The position numbers were made by a program, and so were the translations under genes. From positions 124,001-188,000 of the forward strand of contig NC_063070.1 of the NCBI RefSeq assembly GCF_022605165.1: DNA of 64,000 nt. Direction: 5' to 3'. This DNA is from Purpureocillium takamizusanense. Its lineage: Eukaryota > Ascomycota > Sordariomycetes > Hypocreales > Ophiocordycipitaceae. This document shows, piece after piece, positions 13,154 through 23,751 of this stretch (positions are counted from its first letter, which is position 1; every line of letters starts with the position of its first letter). The notes under the pieces were generated by a model. That model was not told where the DNA came from. It was given only the letters and a program-made list of their open reading frames with translations, and ran no database searches.

Positions 13154-16100
13154 ATGGCGTGGTCTCACCTTGACATTACCAAGCCGCACTTGGTCTACAT
13201 CATCCTCGGCGGCTTCACCTCTCTCTTCATGCTCTGCTCCTCCTTCATCAAGGAGCGCATGTACATCGGTGAAGCCACCGTCGCGACGCTGTGCGGCGTC
13301 ATCTTCGGCCCCCATGCCGCCAACCTCATCAACCCAAACGAGTGGGGGAGCGTCGACATCGTCACCGTCGAGTTCTCCCGCATCGTTCTCGTCGTTCAGT
13401 GCTTCGCCGTCGGAGTCGAACTGCCCAAATTCTACATGGAGAAGCATTGGCGCTCCGTCGTCTTCCTCCTCGTCCCCGTCATGATGTTCGGCTGGCTCAT
13501 CGTTAGCCTCTTCATCTGGTGGATGGTGCCCCAACTGAGCTGGCTCGAGTCCCTGGTCGTCGCCGCCTGCGTTACTGCCACTGACCCCGTCCTCGCCTCC
13601 TCCGTCGTCGGCAAGGGCAAGTTCGCTAAGCGCGTCCCCAAGCACTTGCGAGACCTGCTGTCTGCTGAGTCTGGCTGCAACGATGGCATGGCCTTTCCCT
13701 TCATTTACCTGTCGCTGTATCTCATCCAGTACCATGAGAGCGCCAAGGATGTCAGCTTCCACTTCGTCGTCTATGTCATCCTCTACGAGTGCATCTTCGG
13801 CGCCATCTACGGCTTCATCCTCGGCTACATTGCCCGCCACGGCATCAAGTTTGCCGAGCAGCGCGACTTGATCGATCGCGAAAGCTTTCTCGTCTTCTAT
13901 TTCGTCGTCGCCCTCTTCTGCGCCGGCTCGGGCAGCATCCTCGGCTTGGACGACCTGCTTGTTGGTTTCGCCGCCGGCGTCGGCTTCTCCAACGATGGCT
14001 GGTTCGGCGAGAAGACGGAGGAGTCCCACGTCTCCAACGTCATCGACCTGCTTCTCAACTTGACCTACTTTGTCTACTTTGGCACCATTATTCCTTGGGA
14101 GCAGTACAACAATGACGTCTTTGGGCTCAAGGCGTGGCGCCTCGTCGTCATTGCCATATTCGTGCTTCTCTTCCGCCGCATCCCCATCATGATGGCTCTG
14201 AAACCATTCATACCCGACGTGAAAAACTGGCGCGAAGCACTTTTCGCGGGCCATTTTGGCCCCATTGGTGTCGGCGCCATCTTTGTCGCCATTCTAGCCC
14301 GTGCCGAGCTGGAACACGAAGAGCCAGTGCCACTGGCCGAGCTCCCCCCTCCAGGCGTCGATCACTACTCGCTCATCTACCTGGTCTGGCCGATTGTCAG
14401 CTTCCTCGTCATCTCGTCTATTCTCATCCACGGCTCTTCCATCGCCGTATTCACGCTGGGTAAGCGCATCAACACCCTCACATTGACCATGTCATACACG
14501 GCCGCCCCAGATGATGGCCCGTCATGGATGAACAGGCTGCCTCGCATCTCGTCTCAGTCTCGGTCGCAGGCCAAGACCATGTCGGAGGCCTCGTTCGACG
14601 ATCCCAAGGAGCCCGACTTTCCAGCCGGCACGCTCGCGCCACCCTCAAACTTTTTGCGTCGGCAGCGTGACGAGGACAACCCTAGCCGAGCGGGTAGCAG
14701 GGCTTCGTCCTTGGTTTCGAGGAGGCGCAAGCACAAGAAATGGGACGATGGAATCGGACCCGGTGGCCCTGTTAGTCACTCTGCCATCTTCCCCACCAGG
14801 CCGGCCGCCGCCACCGGTGACCTCGAGAAGGACCCGTCTCCCCCGGCTCGAGAGAACACCGACTCGACGACGCTCAACGGGGACACTCCCAAGGAAAAGG
14901 ACGTCGATAGATCAGAGGAGGCAGAGGAGGTGCACGAAACAGAGAGGGAATCTCGCCGGCCTCGCCGCTCCCCACAGCATGTGGAAATCTACGACGAAGG
15001 CGGCCAAATGGTTTTCGAGAATGAGGACGGAGATGTGCTGGGTGTTGAGCGAACCGACGGCGATGATCATGAGGATGTGTCGCATCCTGCAAACACGCTG
15101 AAACCCAACGCTGAACCATCAAGCTGGTCATTCAGCGGCCTGCGACGCAAGATGAGCGAGGTGTACACCTCGGAACTTGAGAAGCGCAAGGACAAGGGCA
15201 AAGCTGACCGGCGACACGAGCCGGCTCGCGCCTACCAGTTCGGCAACATGGTTTGGGCTCCCCGCGCCCCTGAGTGGACCGAAATTGTACTGACTTGTCG
15301 CAGATTATTGTTGAGGATGAGGATGGTGAAGTCGTCAAGACGTACGAGCTCCCATCCCAAAAGGCCGAGGGACAGGAAGGCGGCGCCCTCATTGGAGCCA
15401 GCCTTAAGTACCTGGGTCTCGGCGCAAAGGGCCGTCAGGCAGAAAGGGACCCCGAGTCAGCAGCCGAGGAGGGCCAGGCCGGCACGAGCAGCGCGTCACC
15501 AAGTCGGCCGCCGACCAAGTCTGCCTGGTCAGGCTTCACCAGGAGTCGGCCTGAGCAAGCGCGGAGGAGGAGCGTGGCCCAGCAGCAGGAGGCCGACGAC
15601 GACAAGAAGATTCGGTTCACCATTGGCGGCGTGGGCCAGCGCATGACCAAGGAGGACTTCATCATGGAAGTGCAGAAGCTGGATGCAGGCACGCGCAAGG
15701 AAGTTGTCGATCATTCCTCAGCATCGACCGCTCTTAAGAGGCTCGCCAGGCAGGATCCGCCCGTCAAGCCCGCTGGCCGGCCATCCGGGCCCCCGATCCC
15801 CGTGATTCATGAGCACGGCAGCCAAAGCAGCAACGGCGAGAGCAGTCGCACGGGCCGCGGACGCTCTGAGTCTCTGTCCCCCGGCCGTCGGCCAGCCCAA
15901 CCGTCGAGCCGATCGCCGCCATCGTCTAGAGACGGGCATGCGACGGAGCTGGAGGAGACGGCCGTCGAGCGTAAACGCAGGCTGGCCGTGCTGGCGAACC
16001 AGGCTGAGGCCGAAGACGAGGGCGAGCACGAAGCTGGGGAGACGGGTGAGACGCCGGCCGAGCGACGGCGACGGCAAGCCGCGCTGGGCATGGCGCATGG

Positions 16101-16221
16101 CGCGGCGGCCGACGCCAGCGACAGTGACGACGAGGGCACGGAGCGCGTGCCACCCGCTAGGAGAGGCATTAGGTTCGCCGAGCCGCAGCGCAGCGTCAAG
16201 CAGCATAAACATCGCCACTGA
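13154..16221 (+). CDS. NHA1: Plasma-membrane Na+/H+ (K+/H+) antiporter, Nha1/Sod2 type
   Basis: Two exons, 13154-15250 and 15304-16221, 1004 residues. The product exchanges cytosolic Na+ or K+ for external H+ across the plasma membrane (CPA1 family). Residues 1-440 are multi-span, beginning with the characteristic KPHLVYIILGGF; ATDPVLASSVV places the TDP motif at 143-145 and SGCNDGMAFPF places the ND pair at 176-177, both in the ion-binding core. The remaining 560 residues are a polar cytosolic tail, as in fungal Nha1, with conserved-looking islands (SGLRRKMSEVYTSELEKRK; IIVEDEDGEVVKTYELP). The 53-nt intron (15251-15303) has a weak GTTTGG donor and a CAG acceptor with TACTGACTT before it; splicing joins QFGNM to IIVEDEDGE. 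Start context is ACCATGG. Expected role: salt and alkali-cation tolerance, pH homeostasis. Gene name by family resemblance. Confidence 0.95.
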
Positions 16222-16607
16222 CGTGACTGGAGGAAGCTAAAGCCGGTTTGTGTTTGTCTTTTTCGTCTCTGCTGCAAGCAACGGCAGCGGCGATATGTGT
16301 ACGAAACTACGAAGCAGGATGCATGCATTGGATGAAGTAGGGCTGCCCGTCCGTCCGCCCGTCCTGGACGCGGAGAGGGTGAGAGGTCTGTCCTCCGTCC
16401 CAAGGTCGCTGTTTTTATTGCATCGCGCGCACGCGCGCGTAGCGGGATTCACGTCATACATAGAATACCTAGCATCTGAGAAGAATGCATCGACGTTTGA
16501 TTTGATTGCTGTTACGCACGCGCGTACGCACGTACGCATGCGTGTCATGGCGCTCATCTTATAGCTGGCTACATGTTTGCCTGTCTCCCTTTCGTTGTCC
16601 TTTAGTG

Positions 16608-16611
<4 letters not shown>

Positions 16612-16640
<29 letters not shown>
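16612..16640. repeat. (GA)n microsatellite
   Basis: Uninterrupted GA dinucleotide tract of 29 nt in the spacer downstream of the Nha1-like gene. Confidence 0.95.
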
Positions 16641-16835
16641 CACAGCGCAGCCCCATGGCAAGCAAGTTGTCTCCTCGGCTCCTCGATCTACTTCTGCTAC
16701 ATATATCGGCACTCACTAACTTGTGATAAAGGCTTCCCCATTCTGGCAGGAGCTGGTCCAACACTGTATGCATACGTAGTTGTGTGTGTGTGCGCACAAC
16801 GCTCCCCTCCCCGCGGGCTGGCTGGGACTGGGGCC

Positions 16836-16863
16836 ATCGCATCGCATCGCATCGCATCGCATC
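16836..16863. repeat. (ATCGC)5 pentanucleotide repeat
   Basis: Five perfect ATCGC copies followed by a partial unit. Confidence 0.95.
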
Positions 16864-17494
16864 TCGCAAGCCCCCTTCCTCTCCCTCCCCCGGGAAAGCA
16901 GCAAAACAGCAGATGATGGAACGCCTAGACTCATTCCATCCCCACGAGAATATTTATCTGTTTTATTCATTCATTCATTCGTTCATCACTTGGCTCTGTC
17001 CTCCACGCTTTGTTGCGGAAAGCACCACGCATCCAGGCAGTAGCGGGAAACACGACAACGAACGCAAGCAAACAGGGGGGGAGGAGGGTTCCCAATCTGA
17101 AGCCAAGTTGCCGCCGTCACGTGAGGAGGTGCAGTAGTAGTCGTGTCAACGTCACTCACCCCCTGTCTTCGGCTGATGATGATGGTCTTCGTGTTTTCAG
17201 CTACTACCAGGGCCCGCCAGCCGCACCTCCCTGTGCCCCGATCGTTCGTTTTCAGATCTGTTGCTGGTCTTGGCACCGCTCTTGCCCAATTCACTGTCTT
17301 GTGCCCTGTCCGCATAGCTCGCCAGCGACACCTCCAGAAATCAGAAAGGGAACAAGCCATCGAGTACTTTGTACGTATAATATACAATCGCGACGGTAAA
17401 AAAGGGCGATGGAGTGACCGGGCTGCGCAGGGAAGCAGGACATGGCCGCATAACTGACTACAACTATCCACGACCATTGCCGCGTCTTCGCGCC

Positions 17495-18157
17495 ATGGAC
17501 GGCGGCAACAACAGCAACAACAACAGCCAACAAGACTCACCCCTGAGCATCACATCCAACATCGTCGGGCTGCTGACCTTCCTCGTGGCCATTGCGGCAG
17601 CCGCCTACGCACGCGTCGCGTACCTGCGCAACAGCGACGACGAGTACTTCCGCGTCAAGGCCTCGCTGTCGTGGTACAAGACTGAATCGCGCTGGCTCTC
17701 GGACCTGCTCACCGCGCTGTACGTCGAGCACAACCACTTGCTGCGCCGCCAGCACCAGCATGAGAAGCACGACCAAGGCGCCGTGCCGCCGCGCAGCACC
17801 GAATTCGAGATGTACTCCTTCGTCATGGACGACTTGCTCAACCTGGAGCAGCGGCTACTCGACCTGGTGACCGAAGTGGAGGAAAAGGTGTCGCGGGGCG
17901 ACCAGGGCAGCTTCACGCTCGTGCGCGGTGGGCGGCGGGCCGGCCGTCCGTCCGTGGCCATGGCGTGGCTGCCGGTGCGGACGAAAGCGCTCGAGCTCGT
18001 GCGGCAGCGCGAGGCCCTGACGGCGCGGGTGCAGTTCCTGCAGATGAGCTTGATGTCGTCGCGGCTGAGGGACCTGGAGGCCAGGACCAAGTGGGCTGAG
18101 GCAAAGTTCGACGCGGGCCTGATAGAAGGCAATGCGCAGCGCGGCGGGTGGGCGTAA
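17495..18157 (+). CDS. Uncharacterised fungal single-span membrane protein
   Basis: Single exon, 220 residues. ATG 17495 (GCCATGG context) is preferred over an in-frame GTG at 17414. After an Asn/Ser-rich N-terminus there is one hydrophobic segment at about 22-41 (NIVGLLTFLVAIAAAAYARV), then a mostly helical, charged region: ASLSWYKTESRWLSDLL, an EFEMYSFVMDDLLNLEQRLLDLVTEVEEK heptad-like stretch and a C-terminal helix-prone region. This suggests a membrane-anchored cytosolic coiled coil. I do not recognise a named domain. The gene is tail to tail with the DUF7719-type gene, only 168 bp between stop codons. The codon pattern is strongly GC3, like the confident genes around it. Confidence 0.75.
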   Translation: MDGGNNSNNNSQQDSPLSITSNIVGLLTFLVAIAAAAYARVAYLRNSDDEYFRVKASLSWYKTESRWLSDLLTALYVEHNHLLRRQHQHEKHDQGAVPPRSTEFEMYSFVMDDLLNLEQRLLDLVTEVEEKVSRGDQGSFTLVRGGRRAGRPSVAMAWLPVRTKALELVRQREALTARVQFLQMSLMSSRLRDLEARTKWAEAKFDAGLIEGNAQRGGWA

Positions 18158-18325
18158 ATTGTCCATGTGCCGGTACCGGGCAGCCGTTGATATGGGGGCG
18201 AGCCGTACCTTAACCGTCATTTCGGCCTCGCACAGAGCCTGGCTGGGTACATAGCTTTGGCAGCACGCGCGGTTCGTATGAAGCCATTCAGCTCAGAGCA
18301 CCGCAGTCGAGTCCGTGCCCGTTCG

Positions 18326-19092
18326 TCATTTGATGTCGTATCCGCCTTGCCACAGAAAGACGCCGGCAATGGCAAGGCTTAACACCGCGGTGACGAGGTC
18401 GAGCTCCATAACGGCCCATAGCCAGAGGCAGCCCAGCGTAGGTGCCTGCTTCATGGTAGCGAGATAGCCGTAGGTGTTGGTGATGTAGATGAGGTAGCAA
18501 CCAGAGAGTGCGCTCATGATGAAGAAGACGGCCTGGCCGAGCGGGCGCTGGTAGCGAAGGGGCAAGCCGGGGACGAGGACCGGGTTCGAGGCGTGCGGGT
18601 GGAGGAAGTAGAAGAGAAAGAGGAAGACTGGCAGCGGCGGCCTGCGTGTCAGCGACGGCCACATGATGGGTGACATACATGTCGAGGGCGAGGATACTTA
18701 CCCAGCCAAGCTGTGCCGGCGCGGATGCAGACGTCGGGCCAGGAAATGTGGGTGCCGTACTGGTGCTGGACGAGGACGTCAAAGGTAAAGTGCAGCATGG
18801 CGAGCGAGACGGTCCAGAGCATCGACTCGAGGAAGCGCTCGGCGCCGGGCGAGAGCGTGGCGGCCTCGTCGTCGTCGTCGGCATCGCTATCGTCATCGTC
18901 ATCGTCGTCAGCGGCGACGCCCTCGCTGCGCTGCTTCTCGCGGGCCAGCTGCCGCTCGCGCCGCGCGGCTTGCTCAAAGAGGTTGCGCTCGCTGGCAAAG
19001 TCGAGCAGCGTCTTTTCGGTGGGGGCGTTGCGGTCGGGCTGCCGCAGCTTGATGTTGCCGGCGGGCGTGACGACCTTGCGCTGCCTAGCCAT
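18326..19092 (-). CDS. ER-type multi-span membrane protein, DUF7719 family
   Basis: Two exons on the minus strand, 19092-18702 and 18627-18326, 230 residues. The 74-nt intron (18701-18628) has a GTAAGT donor. Two acceptors are present; the downstream CCAG is used here because only it keeps frame and yields AGTAWLVFLFLFYFLHPH. The N-terminal 80 residues are polar and include an Asp-rich run (about 62-75). Four hydrophobic segments follow, with the signature-like HPHASNPVLVPGLPLRYQ, ITNTYGYLATMKQAPTLGCLW and a final FLWQGGYDIK. I associate this with the fungal DUF7719 proteins, thought to reside in the endoplasmic reticulum; no enzymatic motif is visible. The gene is divergent from GPI12 with 1.15 kb between start codons. 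Confidence 0.85.
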
Positions 19093-20241
19093 TGGCGCGC
19101 GTGGAGATGGGTACAGGTTTTATTGGGCGTTGACGGTGGGCGGAAGGGAAGAGGTGGGAATGGCGATTTGAGGGCGCGTCAAATGTGTGAGGGCGTTGGG
19201 GGGACGGTGGGAGATGGCCATGGATGATGAATGAGGCGGATGCAAAGCAGATGTGGGTGGTGGGGCTGGGGTAGCTAGGGGGAGCTCTATTGACGCCTGA
19301 CAGCCTTATTAGTGGCCTAGGGATGCCAGGCCGTCTTCCACTCGGGCAGTGGCTGGGAGGGGGAGCTGGTTGTCCCTGGAGCTGAAGCTCGGGCACTTGA
19401 CTGCCCGCCGAGTTCGAATGGAAAGGTCCCCTAAAAATTCAGGGCAATGACATCAGGCGGTGCTGTCACTACTACAGTGGGTGCCGCCGCCAACAGCGGC
19501 TGCGCTAACTAGCCCAGGGCAGCACCTCACTCACCTGACGGGTCCAAATCGTCCCAACTGGGGGGAGTAGGCGACCACTGGTACGTTGGGAAGGTTGCAT
19601 TTTCAGGGGCTCGTGCTCCCCTCCACATCTTCCAGGCGGTCAAACAACACCTAGGGATGCCCACGGCCGAGTCGAATCGAGTCGTCTACCCGCGAACCCC
19701 CGGTCCGATTCATCAATGGGCATGCCCGAACATTCACTGGTCCCATGATCTACAGTGCGTTACCTACCCTGCCGGGGGCGCGCTCGCTGCGCGTGTCCCC
19801 CAACAGAGCCTGCTCGCTCCCAAAGGAGGGCTAGCCGCGCCCGGCAAATGAGATGAGGTGGGCAAGCAGAGTCGAAAGGTGGCATTTACGGCCACGAACC
19901 AGTTTACATTGCCTTGGACAGTCTGTCAACCCACTTTCTTCACCTCACCCTTTCTCTCCCCTCCTCCTCCTTCGCCTCCACCTCCACCACCGCCACTACC
20001 CCTTGCATCTCGAGGCCCTTGCTTGTCTCTGCGCGACCTGCAAGCGGCCTGCCTCGTCTGCCATTGGCCCGCCCCCGCGGCGCTGCAGCTCTGCGCGACG
20101 CGAGAAGAGAGCAAAAAGGCGCCCGCCATCGACAGACCCGACCGACGACAGTCGCAAACTAGTACTACAATTTACAGCTCGACGCAGTACATCTCGGCAA
20201 CTACGACAGCCGCGCACGCGCGCGCCGCCGCCGCCGCCGCC
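19093..20241. other. Divergent promoter region between DUF7719 gene and GPI12
   Basis: A 1.15-kb region between two start codons pointing away from each other. The right part (about 19925-20015) is a pyrimidine-rich CT tract of the kind common in leaders of fungal housekeeping genes. In the 100 bp before ATG 20242 the sequence turns purely GCC-rich. No supported gene; the open frames are leader shadows. Confidence 0.6.
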
Positions 20242-21323
20242 ATGGGTCCGGTCCTCGTCCTCGTGGGCACCCTGGCGGTGGTCCTGCCCATGCTCTACAT
20301 GTACACGGTCAGCGTCGTCTCGACGCGCTTCCCCGCCCTGCGCAACAAGCGCATCTGCCTGCTCATTGCCCACCCGGACGACGAGGCCATGTTCTTTGCG
20401 CCCACGGTCCTGGCCCTCACGCGGCCCGAGACGGGCAATCACGTCAAGATCTTGTGTCTGAGCACGGGTACGTTGCCCATGGTCGCACGCCTAATGGCTT
20501 GACTTGACGCCTGGACCCCTCTCTCCCGCATGGGCTTGCGGCTCGCTAATAGCCAATTGATGGCGGCAGGCAACGCAGACGGCCTCGGCGAGACGAGAAG
20601 AAAGGAGCTCGTCAAGAGCGGCATGCAGCTCGGCCTGCGGGACGAGGATGACGTCTTTGTCGTGGACAATCCGTGCGTTTTACTCGCTCCTCCCCTCGCA
20701 TGGGCGCACGCGCTCTAGGCAGCGACTCGAGACACTTGGCTGACTGAACAATTCCTTTTGTTTGTCTTTCTAGGACCGACTTTCCCGATTCGATGACGAC
20801 AACGTGGGACGCGGACAAAATCTCCAACCTCTTGTGCAGCGCCTTCGCGCCGCAGCTGGCCCGGCAGCGTGGTGATGACTCGGCCAAGCCGACGGCCAAC
20901 ATCGACGTTCTCGTCACCTTTGACGGGCACGGCGTGTCGTCGCACCCGAACCACATCTCGCTCTACCATGGGGCGCGGGCGTTTGCGGCGGCGCTCGTCC
21001 GCGGCAAGGCGGGCTGGGCGGCGCCCGTCGACGTGTACACCCTGACGACGGTGGGCGTGGCGCGCAAGTACACCTCCTTCCTCGATGTGTTCGCCACCGT
21101 GGGCGCGTGGGCGCTCGGGCTGCGGCACCAGGGGGACCGAGCACATCCGTCGGGCTTGCTCTTTATGAACCAGCTGGTCGGCGCGGGCGGCTTCTCAACG
21201 GCCTGCGGCGCCATGACGGGCGCCCACAAGAGCCAGATGGTGTGGTTCCGCTGGCTGTACATTGCCTTTAGCAGGTACATGGTCATCAACGACCTGCGGC
21301 TGGAAAAGGTCAAGGGAAAATGA
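20242..21323 (+). CDS. GPI12: N-acetylglucosaminyl-phosphatidylinositol de-N-acetylase (PIG-L/Gpi12)
   Basis: Three exons, 20242-20467, 20570-20672 and 20774-21323, 292 residues. The enzyme removes the acetyl group from GlcNAc-PI, the second step of GPI anchor synthesis, on the cytosolic face of the ER. One N-terminal membrane span (about 2-25) is followed by the zinc-site motif AHPDDE (43-48), then STGNADGLGETRRKEL, the DNP-DFPDSM segment, and TFDGHGVSSHPNH (158-170), which supplies the second zinc histidine. Introns are 102 and 101 nt, with GTACGT/GTGCGT donors and CAG/TAG acceptors. Both junctions rebuild family motifs (STG|NADG; DNP|TDFPDSM), which supports the model. Length matches yeast Gpi12 and human PIGL. 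Start context is GCCATGG. Confidence 0.95.
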
Positions 21324-23751
21324 CTGCCGGCGGCAGCGGCAGCGGGACGCGGACGACGACAGAGGAGGCACGTAATAGCGCCCCTGCATAGGGTTTCGAG
21401 CGCAAGATGGGTACATGAGATACACACCACATATACATGCGAGCAAATTCATCACATCATCCACCCTGCGCCGCTTGTCTGTTGTACATGCTTGGTACCC
21501 CGCGGAAGCTAAGAAGTGGGATTACCATCTTCGGGTTGGGGTTGTGGTCGCATCCCGGCTAAGAGATGCAAGTCCACCGTTTGGCACCTGCAGCATCCCC
21601 GCCATGACACGCTGCCACGTAGTAGTAACATACACACACGGCCGCTGGTGCTGCCACTCCCGCGTCAGCTCGTTTTAGGCTTCCCGAGTACTCTGCGCAT
21701 GGCAGCAGCTTAGCTGCGCTCCCTCAGCGTGGGCACATGCATGTTCGTCCTCGTCGTGGTTTTTCTCGGCAACGCGCATGCTCAAAGCCGCCCCGGCTCG
21801 CTTACTACCGTACCTTTTTTTTCTCGTTTTGGCACAGAAGGGCAACGTGTTTTGTTCGCTCGTGTCCGGTTCGTTCGTTGTACGTACGAGTCGTTTCGCT
21901 GCTCCGTTCTCAATGGTCCCCGAGGTCCGGCGGCTTCGCCGCGGCGGCGGCGGCGGCGGCGGCGGCGCATTGTGCATGCGGGACGTGATGTGACGGAAGG
22001 GATGTGGGGCCGATGCCCTGAGTACGTGGGTGTGGGGGGGAAAGGGGGTTTCAGTGAAGAATTCAAGCCCGCCACGGGGGCGGCGACGGGGCGCTCTGTG
22101 CCGTCCAAGCCGCCGTCAATTGCAGCCTGGTGTCGTAGGTGCGGGTCCCACCTAGGCCCAGGACCCCGGAAGGCCGTTCCGCACGCTGGTATCCGCCGCC
22201 GCCGGCCGGTCGGTCGGTCGGTCGGTCGGTCGGGGGGGCAAGTGGGCTGGGGCCATTTGACAGCATCTTCGTCTGGCATCACGTATGCTCTCCAGCGGAG
22301 GGAGAAGGGTCCGGCACCTATACCGCGCATTACTACCATCCACACACATCCATCCACACGCAAAACACCACATTTACCCGGGCGGCCGGTTGGCCTAAGA
22401 AGCAAAGCTTGCTTGCTTGCTTGTTTGTTAGTCTGCACGCAGGCCCACCACACACACGCGCGCGCGCACACACACACACACATGCCCTCCACTAGCTACA
22501 CTATTTTACCAACGACAATAAGGCGCGCCTTCTATTCACCTCTTCTCCCCCCCTCCCCGCCCGCCATCTCCTTCATAGCACCCCTCTCGTCCATTCTGCG
22601 ACATGCATACATACGCAGGTCGGTGCGGGCGCATCTCGTTGGGGGAATGGATGTGATGCTTTTTCTTCTTCTTATTCCCAGTGTCCCACTCCTTCCTTCC
22701 CTCCTCGACTTCGTATCTTCCCCTCCCCATCAGCAACACAACCCTATACCCCCCCCCCCTTTTCACTTTTTTCTCAATAATGAAAACTTCCTTTCTTCTC
22801 TTTTCATAAACCTTTGTGGTCATACATTCTTGCGAGGGGGGCGCGTACGTTGCCACGCACGGCACGCACGCACATAGCTATTCGTGCATCTGCTCAGCTC
22901 AGCTCCGCTCAGCTCCATCCCTCACCAAGACTGGGGAAGGAGGGAAAGCGGGCAGACTCAGAGCGCTCTGCGCGCACCTTCAAAGGGGAGTCAGTACATA
23001 GGGTACTAGTGAGGCTCATGTTTGCCGGCGACCTCGTCTTCATCCAACCCGCCGCCGGCAAAAGAACCGGCATCACCACCAGCATCACCACCACCCGACG
23101 ACAACCGCTCCTCGACGACGCCATCCCCCTGCGCGCCCTCCGCCGCGCCGGCGCCGGGACCATCCCGCGGGCATGGTCTCCGGCGCCGGACAAATGCAGC
23201 TCGTCGCCATCATCACCGCCATCGTCATCGCCATCTTCTTCATCTACTTCATCTACTTCATCTACGCGGAGACCCGTGTCCTCCTCCTCCTCGTCTTCCT
23301 TCGCCTCCTCCTCCTCCAACCTCGAAGGTCCCACGGTCGCGGCCCACAAGTCCTCATCAGGTCCATGCAACCGGCATGGCATCGCGGCAGGAGGAGCACA
23401 AACAGTCTGCTAGCCGGTCGAGTAGTCCGTCGCAAGGCCATATCATATAGGGGGACGAGATCAGGGGGAACAGAAAGCTATGTATCCCCTAGTCTCGCCG
23501 CGCACATCGACCATATGCAGCCCCAGAAAAGTTCATGGATGTACATACTGGAACATGTCTATAAGTAATATGTAATCGTCAAGATACATCATCGTCGTCA
23601 AAATCATACACGAGGCGCCATGCGCCCCGACCGTGCCGCCATGCTCCTAGAAAAACCCCAATGCGCCAGCCCATCCAAAGTGGTCACGCACGTGCGGACA
23701 AAGACTCCTACAAAGACGGCGACCATGTGAGTGAAACACGTCACGCACGGC
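21324..23751. other. Spacer with CGG, CGGT and CA/CG repeats; one doubtful small ORF
   Basis: No firmly supported gene between two convergent genes. It contains (GCG)n at 21941-21967, (CGGT)n at about 22207-22232, a GCTT stretch near 22405-22425 and a CA/CG tract at about 22453-22481. A C-ending-codon-rich hydrophobic open frame at 23173-23568 is described as a finding, not called as a gene. Longer open frames (21729-22877; 22814-23413) run through these repeats and look artefactual. Confidence 0.5.
21941..21967. repeat. (GCG)n trinucleotide repeat
   Basis: Nine perfect GCG units in a spacer. Confidence 0.9.

Larger units (their letters stand above)
16222..17494. other. Spacer with several microsatellites
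   Basis: No supported gene. It contains a (GA)n tract (16612-16640), five perfect ATCGC units (16836-16860) and an ATTC-rich stretch (about 16966-16982). The end close to 17494 is presumably the promoter and leader of the next gene. Confidence 0.6.

Noticed and set aside
12439..13154. Overlapping plus and minus open frames just before the antiporter start
   Set aside because: Several frames are open at once in GC-rich leader DNA; better explained as upstream open frames in a long leader.
12989..14254. 421-codon minus-strand open frame inside the antiporter gene
   Set aside because: It is the exact antisense of a strongly conserved Nha1 exon; GC-rich third positions suppress stops on the opposite strand. 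Its product is an Asp/Glu/Ala/Gly-rich mirror without domain character.
19405..19425. GTTCGAAT-like sequence resembling a tRNA B box
   Set aside because: No A box at the right distance and no cloverleaf arms could be drawn; not a tRNA.
21729..22877. 382-codon plus-strand open frame starting with a signal-like sequence
   Set aside because: It runs through GCG, CGGT, CA and GCTT microsatellites and homopolymers; the apparent signal peptide is not followed by any folded-looking region.
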